Shown one piece after another: positions 52,566 through 59,945 of a stretch of 64,000 nucleotides of DNA; the stretch's first letter is position 1; every line of letters starts with the position of its first letter. A program made the position numbers and the translations under genes. The stretch spans positions 62,001-126,000 of the forward strand of contig NZ_LUKD01000005.1 in assembly GCF_001592745.1 (NCBI RefSeq), in the 5' to 3' direction. This stretch comes from Bdellovibrio bacteriovorus. Lineage in GTDB: Bacteria; Bdellovibrionota; Bdellovibrionia; Bdellovibrionales; Bdellovibrionaceae. The notes below the pieces were generated by a model. It saw nothing but the letters and a program-made list of their open reading frames with translations. It made no database searches and was not told the DNA's origin.

Positions 52566-53432
52566 ATGCCTGAATTAGCCGAAGTCGAAACAGTCCGTCG
52601 CCGTATCGAAGAGCAGCTGAAGAAAAAGAAAATCAAAGAAATCACTTTGGATAAAAGTGACCGGCACTTTTTCGCTTTTGCTCCTGTCAAAGAAGTCGAA
52701 AAAGCTTTGGTCGGTGCGCGCATAACTGGGGCTGGTCGTAAGGGAAAGTATTTTTGGATCGAGTTGGATCGCAAACCCTGGCCGCTGATTCATTTGGGAA
52801 TGAGTGGCAACACGACATTTTTAAATCCCAAAATGAAAGGATCTTCCCACGAACACACGTGGGGAGGAGCGCAGCTTTGGAAAGAGCGCGATAAAAAACT
52901 TATTGAAAAACTTTGGTTCAGTCGTCTGCTTTTACATCTAGAAGGTGGAGTTGAAATGTCCATCGTCGATCCACGTCGCTTCGGTCGTATGTGGTTGACG
53001 GATGATCCGTGGACTCATCCACGCATTAAAAAGTTAGGCTATGATCCGCTTTTAGATTTTCCCTCGGTGAAAGTCCTTTCGGAAAAATTAAAGAAGAGAA
53101 AAAAGGCCATCAAAGCGGTTCTTTTAGATCAGGCTCTCTTCGCTGGAATTGGAAATTGGCTGGCCGATGAGATTTTATATCAATCTAGAATTTCGCCACA
53201 TCACTTGGCTTCGCAATTAACGCCTGCTCAAATGAAAAAGCTGCACCAACAAACTCTCGCGGTCGTCAAAAAAGCCGTTGCGGCGGACGCAGACTACGAG
53301 AGATATCCTAAAACCTGGCTCTTCCACGAACGCTGGGGAAAATCCAAAAACGCCAAAACTTCCAAAGGAAAAATTGTGCACGAAGAAGTCGGCGGCCGCA
53401 CCACAGCCTGGGTCCCGGGTTGGCAGAAATAA
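52566..53432 (+). CDS. Fpg/Nei-family DNA glycosylase with zincless C-terminus (plant/fungal-like)
   Basis: A 288-residue base-excision repair enzyme. It begins MPELAEVETVRRRIE: Pro2 is the catalytic nucleophile and Glu3 is conserved. The beta-clamp Lys (GRKGKYFWI), SIVDPRRFGR and the helix-two-turn-helix (AIKAVLLDQALFAGIGNWLADEILY) are present. The C-terminus lacks the four zinc-binding cysteines and instead has a zincless-finger end, GKIVHEEVGGRTTAWVP, like the form known from plant and fungal Fpg. It is followed 148 bases later by a canonical zinc-finger Fpg, so the two probably have different lesion specificity. Confidence 0.82.
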   Translation: MPELAEVETVRRRIEEQLKKKKIKEITLDKSDRHFFAFAPVKEVEKALVGARITGAGRKGKYFWIELDRKPWPLIHLGMSGNTTFLNPKMKGSSHEHTWGGAQLWKERDKKLIEKLWFSRLLLHLEGGVEMSIVDPRRFGRMWLTDDPWTHPRIKKLGYDPLLDFPSVKVLSEKLKKRKKAIKAVLLDQALFAGIGNWLADEILYQSRISPHHLASQLTPAQMKKLHQQTLAVVKKAVAADADYERYPKTWLFHERWGKSKNAKTSKGKIVHEEVGGRTTAWVPGWQK

Positions 53433-53580
53433 CCAAAAGCTACCAGGGGACTTTGAGATTCGAGTCCGGCTTGTTAAAGGCTGATCAAAGTCTAAGACTG
53501 GAATCTGTTTTGCGCTGCGACTGGTCAAAATTCTAAAATGCACTAATATAAAGAGCATTGCCACAAAGGTGGGTGCTCAA

Positions 53581-54393
53581 ATGCCTGAACTTCCAGAGGT
53601 CGAAGTCGTTCGCCGCGGATTAGAAAAAATCCTTAAAGATGAACCCGTTTTAGAAAAGATCGAGTTGAAAAGACCCGATTTGCGAGAGCCTATTCCTGCT
53701 AAAAAACTAAGCACATTGGTGGGTGAAAAGCTTTTGTCCGTAGAAAGAAGAGCGAAGTATCTTCTGCTTTGGACGAAAAAAGGCGCGATGCTTTCACATT
53801 TGGGAATGACGGGGACTTGGAGGGTGGCTCCTCCGGGCGATGAGCGGTTGCATGATCATATCTATCTTCATTTTTCCGGAAATCTACGTTTGGCGTACCG
53901 GGACCCGCGCCGTTTTGGCTATTTTGATTTCGTGCAAAATCCCTTAGAACACCCGAAACTAAAGGGTTTGGGGCCAGAGCCTTTAACTAAAAACTTTAGC
54001 GGTAAAGAACTGTGGGAAAGCCTGCGCGGGAAAGACGTCGCCATTAAAGTCGCGATCATGGATCAAAAGATCGTGGTGGGGGTGGGGAACATCTATGCCA
54101 GTGAAGCCTTGTTTGCAGCGGGGATCAAGCCCACTTTGTCGGCACAAAAGCTGTCCCGGGAGCGCGCGGACGTGCTGGCAAAAGAGATTAAAAAAATTTT
54201 ATCTCGGTCCATCGAACTCGGTGGATCCTCGATCAGTGACTTTGCCCAAGCCAGTGGAGAAAGCGGTTACTTTCAATCCACTTTCAGAGTGTACGATCGC
54301 GCGAAACAGCCGTGTGTGACTTGCGGGCAACAGGTGAAATCCAAAGTTTTGGGCGGAAGAAATACGTTCTGGTGCTCAACTTGCCAAAAATAA
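53581..54393 (+). CDS. mutM: Formamidopyrimidine-DNA glycosylase (zinc-finger type)
   Basis: A 270-residue bifunctional glycosylase/AP lyase that removes oxidised purines such as 8-oxoguanine. The start must be the ATG at 53581 because Pro2 (MPELPEVE) is the nucleophile; AAAGGTGG precedes it. Motifs: AKYLLLW with the beta-clamp Lys, YRDPRRFGY, VGVGNIYASEALF, and a C-terminal zinc finger CVTCGQQ to CSTCQK. All essential residues are present. It is the canonical partner of the zincless paralogue just upstream. Confidence 0.92.
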   Translation: MPELPEVEVVRRGLEKILKDEPVLEKIELKRPDLREPIPAKKLSTLVGEKLLSVERRAKYLLLWTKKGAMLSHLGMTGTWRVAPPGDERLHDHIYLHFSGNLRLAYRDPRRFGYFDFVQNPLEHPKLKGLGPEPLTKNFSGKELWESLRGKDVAIKVAIMDQKIVVGVGNIYASEALFAAGIKPTLSAQKLSRERADVLAKEIKKILSRSIELGGSSISDFAQASGESGYFQSTFRVYDRAKQPCVTCGQQVKSKVLGGRNTFWCSTCQK

Positions 54394-54407
54394 TTTTAAA
54401 AATTCGT

Positions 54408-54435
54408 TTGCTATCCGGCGGCACTTTTGTGTAAT
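54408..54435 (+). promoter_or_regulatory. Possible sigma-70-type promoter for the small Ala/Thr/Pro-rich gene
   Basis: TTGCTA (54408-54413) and TGTAAT (54430-54435) are separated by 16 bases. Transcription would start near 54442, giving a leader of about 97 bases before the ATG at 54540. Confidence 0.35.
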
Positions 54436-54539
54436 TTGGTCCTTAGTCGAGTTTTAAAACAAAAATGCGGACCGTCTCGAAACGTTAAAGAACGTGGCTG
54501 AGTGGAATGCACAAATTAATAAACGAAGGGACAACAACA

Positions 54540-54755
54540 ATGAAAGCAATCGTTATCGCTGCTTTGCTAGCACTTTCTTTCACAACTGGTTTCACTTGCT
54601 CTAAAAACCAACCTGCTGAGCAAGCACCTGCAACTACTGAAACAGCTCCTGCTACTGAAGCAGCTCCAGCTGAAGGTACTCCTGCAGCTACTACTGAAGC
54701 AGCTCCTGCTACTACAGAGACTGCTCCTGCAGCTCCTGCTGGCGAAACTAAGTAA
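54540..54755 (+). CDS. Small exported Ala/Thr/Pro/Glu-rich protein, possible lipoprotein
   Basis: A 71-residue protein: a signal sequence (MKAIVIAALLALSFTTGFTC) followed by about 50 residues made almost only of Ala, Pro, Thr and Glu in irregular PATTETAPA-type repeats. A single Cys at 20 could be lipidated, but the GFTC context is a poor lipobox. I placed the start at 54540 behind AAGGG; an upstream frame extension has no signal sequence. The gene has its own promoter-like sequence and terminator, and may be an abundant envelope protein. Confidence 0.65.
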   Translation: MKAIVIAALLALSFTTGFTCSKNQPAEQAPATTETAPATEAAPAEGTPAATTEAAPATTETAPAAPAGETK

Positions 54756-54794
54756 TTTTAGCCTTCGGGCGAAAATAGCTTAAAGCTACAAACG

Positions 54795-54823
54795 AAGCCC
54801 TCGAAAGAGGGCTTTTGTTTTTT
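54795..54823 (+). terminator. Rho-independent terminator
   Basis: AAGCCCTC (54795-54802), loop GAAA, GAGGGCTT (54807-54814), then a T-rich tail to 54823. It closes the small Ala/Thr/Pro-rich gene. Confidence 0.92.
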
Positions 54824-54883
54824 CTCAGACTCTTCCTCATATTTTTTCCATCTCGGGCATATATAGACGAGCGTCCGAAGCGC

Positions 54884-54912
54884 TTGCACATCCTCACATT
54901 CCAGAGTCTAAT
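54884..54912 (+). promoter_or_regulatory. Possible sigma-70-type promoter for fadE
   Basis: TTGCAC (54884-54889), a 17-base spacer and TCTAAT (54907-54912) lie 38 bases upstream of the GTG start. The -10 box matches 5 of 6; the -35 box is weak. Confidence 0.4.
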
Positions 54913-54950
54913 TACTGTGTATCAATTTAAAGGATTAAAGGAGATACATC

Positions 54951-57404
54951 GTGGATTCTATCAACTCTCTTTATGGGTTTTTCTTAGAGAGCTGCACATG
55001 GGCCTGGGTTTTAGGCTCCGTCGCTCTTCTGTTATTTGTCGGGTTCTTTGGCAGCCCGCTCATCGTGTGGACGATCGCACTCGCAGCGATTCTGTTCGGT
55101 TTCGGTGCTCCAACATGGTTGTGGATTGTGTTCGCTGTTTTGGCAGTGATCTTCAATATTCCACCAATTCGCGCGGCCCTTGTAACATCGGGTGTGTTTG
55201 GCATTTTCAAGAAGTTTGAATTCTTGCCAAAAATCTCTGACACAGAAAAAGCGGCATTGGATGCCGGTGTTGTGTGGGTAGAGAAAGACCTTTTCTCTGG
55301 TAAACCAAATTTCACAAACTTGATGAATGAGCCGTATCCAAGTTTGACGGCTGAAGAAAAAGCCTTCATGGATGGCCCGGTGAACACGCTTTGTGCGATG
55401 ATCGATCACTGGCAAATCTATAAGACAAAAGAAATTCCACAAGATATCTGGGATTACATCCGTAAAGAAAAATTCTTGGGCATGATCGTTCCGAAAGAAT
55501 ACGGCGGTTTGGGCTTCTCGGCTCTTTGCCACTCTGAAGTGATCATGAAACTTTCTTCGCGCTCAATTTCTGTCGCGATCCAAGTGATGGTTCCAAACTC
55601 TTTGGGCCCTGCAGAGCTTCTTGCTCACTACGGGACTGACAAACAAAAAGACTACTGGTTGCCTCGTTTGGCGGACGGCCGCGAGATTCCTTGCTTCGGT
55701 TTGACAGAGCCTACAGCGGGTTCGGATGCCGGTGCGATCACATCAACAGGTATTTTATTTAAAGACACTGATGGTAAAATTAAAATCAAATTGAACTGGA
55801 ATAAACGTTGGATCACTCTAGCGGCGATTTCTTCAGTAATTGGTTTGGCATTCCGTCTTCGTGACCCTGAAAATCTTTTGGGCAAAGGTGAAGACGTAGG
55901 TATCACTTGTGCTTTGATTCCTTCTAAAACTCCAGGTGTCGTTCTGGGCCGTCGTCACGATCCATTAAACACTCCGTTCTACAACTGTCCAACACAAGGT
56001 AAAGATGTTGTCGTCGACGCTGAAGAAGCTATCGTCGGCGGTATCGGTGGAGCAGGTCGTGGTTGGATGATGTTGATGGAATGTTTGGCTGCAGGTCGCG
56101 GTATCTCATTGCCAGCTCAAGCAACAGGCGGCGCAAAACTTGCGACTCGCGTGACGTCAGCTCACTCTGTGGTTCGTCGTCAATTCGGTGTTTCTATCGG
56201 TAAGTTCGAAGGTGTTGAAGAACCTTTGGCTCGTATCGGTGCTTCTACATACGCGCTAGAAGCCATGAGAATCTACACTCTGGGTGCTCTTGATAAAGGT
56301 ATCAAGCCTGGTGTGATCACGGCGATGCAGAAATACTATTCTACTGAGATGGGCCGCAAGTCGATCAACGACGCGATGGACATCATGGGTGGTGCGGGTA
56401 TCTCTATGGGACCTCGCAACGTTTTGGCTGAAATCTACATCGCGACTCCAATCGGTATCACGGTTGAAGGTGCGAACATCATGACTCGTACTTTGATCAT
56501 CTTCGGTCAAGGGGCTCTTCGTGCGCATCCATTTGCTTACGCGGAAGTGAAAGCTTACGAGGCGAATGACTTGAAAGCGTTTGATAAAGCATTCTTCGGT
56601 CACATTGGTCACATTGTGCGTAATACATGCCGTGCGATCCTTCTGTCATTGTCTCGTGGTTACTTGGCAGCGACTCCAGACTGTCATCCACAGATGAAAA
56701 TCTACTTCCGTCGTCTTTCTTGGACTTCAGCAACATACGCTTTGCTTGCTGACGTAGCGATGGGCGTTTTGGGTGGATCTTTGAAAATGAGAGAGAAAAT
56801 CACAGGTCGTTTTGCTGACATCTTGGCGAATATGTATATCGCGACTTCGATCCTTCGTCGTTTCGAAGCAGAGGGTCGTCGCGAAGAAGACTTGGCTTTT
56901 GTTCACTACAACTTGAAATACAACATGGCTGAAATCCAAAAAGGTTTCGATGGTATCTTTGACAATTTGAAGATCCCAGGTCTTCGTTGGTTCTTCAAAG
57001 GTTGGATTGGTGCTTGGTCTCGTATCAACTCTATCGGTTCACAAGCTTCTGATGGTTGGTCACATGCCATTGCTTCAGCAATGATGAAAGAAGGCGGTAT
57101 TCGCGATCGTTTGACAGCGGGTATCTACATGCCAACAAATCGCAATGATCAATTGGGTCGCCTTGAATATGCAATGTCAGTGACTTTGCAAGCCGAAGCG
57201 GCAGAAAAGAAAATCAAGAAAGCGATTCGTGATGGCGCTCTTCCTAAGAAGAAAGCGCATCTATTGTTGGACGAGGCTAAAGGTAAGAATATTATTACTG
57301 AAGCTGAGTATAAACTTATGCAAGAAGCCGAACCAGTTCGTTATGACGCTATCTTGGTGGATGACTTCTCTGAAGAGCAGTACCACGCAAATAAAGTTCT
57401 TTAA
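54951..57404 (+). CDS. fadE: Acyl-CoA dehydrogenase FadE, membrane-associated type
   Basis: An 817-residue flavoenzyme for the first step of fatty-acid beta-oxidation. Residues 1-90 hold hydrophobic helices, as in long FadE proteins. The dehydrogenase core follows: GMIVPKEYGGLGFSAL, CFGLTEPTAGSDAGAI (flavin/substrate motif), RRQFGVSIGKFEGVEEPLARI, and DIMGGAGISMGPRNVL. A long C-terminal helical extension completes the usual length of about 815. It starts with GTG behind a very strong AAAGGAG site, and the codon choice looks narrow, suggesting high expression. It is followed by a strong terminator. In a predator it would serve to burn host lipids (inference). Confidence 0.93.
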   Translation: MDSINSLYGFFLESCTWAWVLGSVALLLFVGFFGSPLIVWTIALAAILFGFGAPTWLWIVFAVLAVIFNIPPIRAALVTSGVFGIFKKFEFLPKISDTEKAALDAGVVWVEKDLFSGKPNFTNLMNEPYPSLTAEEKAFMDGPVNTLCAMIDHWQIYKTKEIPQDIWDYIRKEKFLGMIVPKEYGGLGFSALCHSEVIMKLSSRSISVAIQVMVPNSLGPAELLAHYGTDKQKDYWLPRLADGREIPCFGLTEPTAGSDAGAITSTGILFKDTDGKIKIKLNWNKRWITLAAISSVIGLAFRLRDPENLLGKGEDVGITCALIPSKTPGVVLGRRHDPLNTPFYNCPTQGKDVVVDAEEAIVGGIGGAGRGWMMLMECLAAGRGISLPAQATGGAKLATRVTSAHSVVRRQFGVSIGKFEGVEEPLARIGASTYALEAMRIYTLGALDKGIKPGVITAMQKYYSTEMGRKSINDAMDIMGGAGISMGPRNVLAEIYIATPIGITVEGANIMTRTLIIFGQGALRAHPFAYAEVKAYEANDLKAFDKAFFGHIGHIVRNTCRAILLSLSRGYLAATPDCHPQMKIYFRRLSWTSATYALLADVAMGVLGGSLKMREKITGRFADILANMYIATSILRRFEAEGRREEDLAFVHYNLKYNMAEIQKGFDGIFDNLKIPGLRWFFKGWIGAWSRINSIGSQASDGWSHAIASAMMKEGGIRDRLTAGIYMPTNRNDQLGRLEYAMSVTLQAEAAEKKIKKAIRDGALPKKKAHLLLDEAKGKNIITEAEYKLMQEAEPVRYDAILVDDFSEEQYHANKVL

Positions 57405-57427
57405 TTTTGAACTTTGAATTGTGAGTG

Positions 57428-57461
57428 AAGCCCCGGCCCATTGGTTCGGGGCTTTTTTTTT
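57428..57461 (+). terminator. Rho-independent terminator of fadE
   Basis: AAGCCCCG (57428-57435), an 11-base loop, CGGGGCTT (57447-57454), then a T-run to 57461. It touches the stop codon of the convergent CNNM/CorC gene. Confidence 0.9.
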
Positions 57462-58521
57462 AGCGGCGGCCAAAAGGGCGGCGGGATTTTGTTGTTAGCA
57501 GGCGCTTTATTAGGCCATCGTCATCTTCGTCGGCGATCTCGCCTATGATTTCTTCGAGGATGTCTTCCATGGTGATGATGCCTACTACGGTGTCTTTATC
57601 GTAGACGAGTGCCATGTGGCTTTTCTTTTCTTGCATCAGCTTCAGGGCTTTAAGGGCGTCATCGCCTTCGGCTACTTTCAAGATCGGTCTTACTATGGAT
57701 GGCCAGTTGGTGTCGCCGCTGCCTATGTAGGTGATAAATTCTTTGGTGTGCAGCAATCCCAACGGAATGCCGGCTTCGTTAACGACGGGCAGTCGGGTGT
57801 GTCCTGAGCCAACAGCTAAAGTAAGAACTTCAGAAACAGGCAGGTCCACAGAGACTTTCACCGTGTTTTCCCAATCCACCATCATGTCTTCAGCTTGTTT
57901 AGCTTCGATGTTCACCAGATTAAGGACGAATTGTCTGTGCGTTTTCGACAAGGAATCAATACTGATCGACGTCTCTTCGGAGGCTGCGGATTCTTGCAAA
58001 GCACCGCGAGCGGCTTTTCTTTGGAAGACTCTGACGATGGCGTGGGTCATGTTTTCTAAAAGGTTCACCACCGGGGAAAGAACTTTATCGAAAGTGAAAA
58101 GACCTTTGGCGGAAATCAACGCGATTTTTTTCGAGTTTTTTAAAGCCAAGCTTTTCGGAACCAGTTCACCGATCACGACACTCGCTACGGTGATAGGAAT
58201 AACGACGACCAAGATCGAAAGTGCTTCGGCAAAGTCTTCACTGATTCCGAAGCGCTGTTCGAAAATCGGTGACAGGGATTCTTCAGCACCGGCACCACCT
58301 ACAGCGGCGGAAATCGCGCCGACAAGTGTGATCCCGATTTGCAGAACCGAAAGAGTTCTTTCAGGGGTCAACCGCAGGCGTAAAAGCAAGCTGGCGTTAG
58401 AGTCGCCTTTATCGGCAAGCTTTCTTAATTCAACGCGGTTGACGCTGACGAAAGCCATCTCCACCGCAGAAAATACAGCATTCAGCGCTAGGCAAACTAG
58501 CACCACTATAAATTCGATCAT
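57460..58521 (-). CDS. CNNM/CorC-family membrane protein with CBS domains
   Basis: A 353-residue protein. Residues 1-190 are the DUF21 transmembrane domain (NAVFSAVEMAFVSVNRVELRKLA; then GAISAAVGGAGAEE and VIGELVPKSLALKNSK). A CBS pair follows at about 205-325 (HTRLPVVNEAGIPLGLLHTKEF; MALVYDKDTVVGIITMEDILEEIIGEI). The large C-terminal CorC domain found in many members is absent. Such proteins are linked to magnesium or cobalt efflux. A perfect GGAGATCTCC palindrome overlaps its ribosome-binding site. It diverges from the predicted nuclease gene. Confidence 0.88.
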   Translation of the reverse strand: MIEFIVVLVCLALNAVFSAVEMAFVSVNRVELRKLADKGDSNASLLLRLRLTPERTLSVLQIGITLVGAISAAVGGAGAEESLSPIFEQRFGISEDFAEALSILVVVIPITVASVVIGELVPKSLALKNSKKIALISAKGLFTFDKVLSPVVNLLENMTHAIVRVFQRKAARGALQESAASEETSISIDSLSKTHRQFVLNLVNIEAKQAEDMMVDWENTVKVSVDLPVSEVLTLAVGSGHTRLPVVNEAGIPLGLLHTKEFITYIGSGDTNWPSIVRPILKVAEGDDALKALKLMQEKKSHMALVYDKDTVVGIITMEDILEEIIGEIADEDDDGLIKRLLTTKSRRPFGRR

Positions 58522-58741
58522 GGGGAGATCTCCGGTTTTAATAGAGATAGAAATACTTGAGAGGTCGGGTAAGGGTCAGGATCCATAGATTGGGAACAAC
58601 GATATCAAATAGAGGAGGATTCTTCCTAAGATATTTGCGCCGCGTTATTGGAATGTGGACATTCTATTTGCCTTTTATGTCGCTCCTAGGCAAAAGAAGC
58701 GGCACAGCAACCACACATTCCTAATGACTCAAGGGGGTTCC

Positions 58742-59314
58742 ATGAAAATGGTGGCGATTGTTTTTTCACTTCTTCTTTCTTCTCCTGCTTTTGCAACTTG
58801 GGCGGAAGACTTTGAACTTCTTAAGGATGTGCCTCGCAGTTACGAAGATTCCGGCGCAATCTGTGAAGAAGTGGCTCGGATCGAGGTCGAACGCGAATAT
58901 CAAAAGCCTCAGTACGAAGTCATCGTTGGGATTGCTTACGGAAATGAAGCACGTGTGATCGGTGAGCTCGACATCGTCATCTTTGATAATAACCTGAATA
59001 AGGTTATTAAAATCGGTGAAGTGAAATGCTGGAAGGATATGCGTGGCGGCTTAGAAAAAGCCAAAGAGCAACGTGCTCGTTTCTTGAAAACAGTTCGTTC
59101 GACGGCGAACAATCTCAGATTCTTTTCGACGTCCTCAAAATTAGTTTACTCTGCAGAGCAGTTTAAATTCGTAAATGAATTTTTCTCTATGGGACAAAAG
59201 GGCACAGTGAGTGTGGGTTATGACAAAGAACTCGAGTACACTTTGAAAGAGATGCATAACTACCGTTACGAAATGATTCGTTGTCAAAATCGCAAAGAAT
59301 GCGCTCGTCCTTAA
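58742..59314 (+). CDS. Exported protein with a PD-(D/E)XK nuclease-like motif
   Basis: A 190-residue protein with a signal peptide (MKMVAIVFSLLLSSPAFA). The pattern GELDIVIF (Asp77) followed 15 residues later by GEVKCW (Glu93, Lys95), with an earlier helix containing CEEVARIE and a later KAKEQRARF, fits the core of the PD-(D/E)XK nuclease fold: metal-binding Asp and Glu plus catalytic Lys. An exported nuclease would suit extracellular or prey DNA digestion. I placed the start at 58742 behind AAGGGGG; the longer frame from 58655 lacks a signal peptide. Function is a motif-based prediction, not a recognised family. Confidence 0.6.
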   Translation: MKMVAIVFSLLLSSPAFATWAEDFELLKDVPRSYEDSGAICEEVARIEVEREYQKPQYEVIVGIAYGNEARVIGELDIVIFDNNLNKVIKIGEVKCWKDMRGGLEKAKEQRARFLKTVRSTANNLRFFSTSSKLVYSAEQFKFVNEFFSMGQKGTVSVGYDKELEYTLKEMHNYRYEMIRCQNRKECARP

Positions 59315-59346
59315 TCTGTTTCTGAGATGCAGGGCTTTTGGATGTG

Positions 59347-59379
59347 GGGGCCCTTTGCAGTCCCTGCGAAAAGGGCCCC
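59347..59379. terminator. Strong GC-rich hairpin between convergent genes
   Basis: GGGGCCCTTT (59347-59356) and AAAGGGCCCC (59370-59379) are perfect 10-base complements with a 13-base loop. It lies between the nuclease-like gene and the CheY-like gene. No T-run follows on either strand, so it may be a bidirectional or factor-assisted terminator, or an RNA 3'-end stabiliser. Confidence 0.55.
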
Positions 59380-59401
59380 TCTCGTCGTTCAATAGGTTTC
59401 C

Positions 59402-59827
59402 CTAAACCGAACGCAAAATAAAATTAAATGAACGCATCATTGAGCTGAACGCCTGACGCTTATTAATGAAGCCCATGTACGTAAAGTTACGTACCAAGGG
59501 AAGTTCCAGTTCCTCTTCACTATGGCCCGTATAGATGACGACAGGGATGGGTTTGCGCAGCTTGTGAACCTTTCTTTCTGTTAAAAGACGGTCCATCAAA
59601 AGAAGCGTGTCACGCCCACCCATTTGTGGCATTTGCCAGTCTAAAACAACCAAATCAAAATGTCGGTTTACAAGAAGAGGGATAGCATCTTGTCCATCGA
59701 AAGCCATCGTCACGTCGCATTTGTAGTGATCTAGGATGTGTGACATGAGCTTTACAGAATCCAAGCTATCATCAATGACCAACACGCGTTGTGCGTGCTG
59801 CTTTTCTAAAGATGTCTCGATCACCAT
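59402..59827 (-). CDS. CheY-like single-domain response regulator
   Basis: A 141-residue cytoplasmic protein consisting only of a receiver domain: acidic pocket RVLVIDDSLD, phosphoacceptor Asp in LVVLDWQMPQMGG, Thr in VVIYTGHSEE and the conserved Lys in GFINKRQ. With no output domain, it would act by protein-protein contact. No kinase is adjacent. An AAGGAG ribosome-binding site precedes the ATG; GGAGAA there is complementary to TTCTCC about 40 bases upstream, a weaker case of the start-site hairpins seen elsewhere. Confidence 0.88.
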   Translation of the reverse strand: MVIETSLEKQHAQRVLVIDDSLDSVKLMSHILDHYKCDVTMAFDGQDAIPLLVNRHFDLVVLDWQMPQMGGRDTLLLMDRLLTERKVHKLRKPIPVVIYTGHSEEELELPLVRNFTYMGFINKRQAFSSMMRSFNFILRSV

Positions 59828-59945
59828 GAGTTCTCCTTCGTTACCACCTTATTTGAACCTAAAGTGGGTCGGAGAATCTTCTAAAAGAGCAAAGATGATG
59901 GGGTTTTAATAAAAGGTCTGTTTTTATACAGAAAGAACTCGCATT

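Noticed and set aside
54409-54436. A sigma-54 promoter candidate (CGGCAC followed by GTGT)
   Set aside because: The invariant GC at -12 is missing; the sigma-70 reading of the same bases is better.
57731-58588. A 285-codon open frame on the plus strand
   Set aside because: It is the antisense of the CNNM/CorC gene, is rich in Ser/Thr as expected for a shadow frame, and has no recognisable domain.
58651-58664. The palindrome GAATGTGGACATTC upstream of the nuclease-like gene
   Set aside because: Short, without clear promoter elements around it, and likely to occur by chance; not strong enough to list.
58695-58740. A resemblance to a c-di-GMP (GEMM) riboswitch from GGCACAGCAACC
   Set aside because: The conserved GCACAGGGCAAACC core, tetraloop receptor and second helix are not present.
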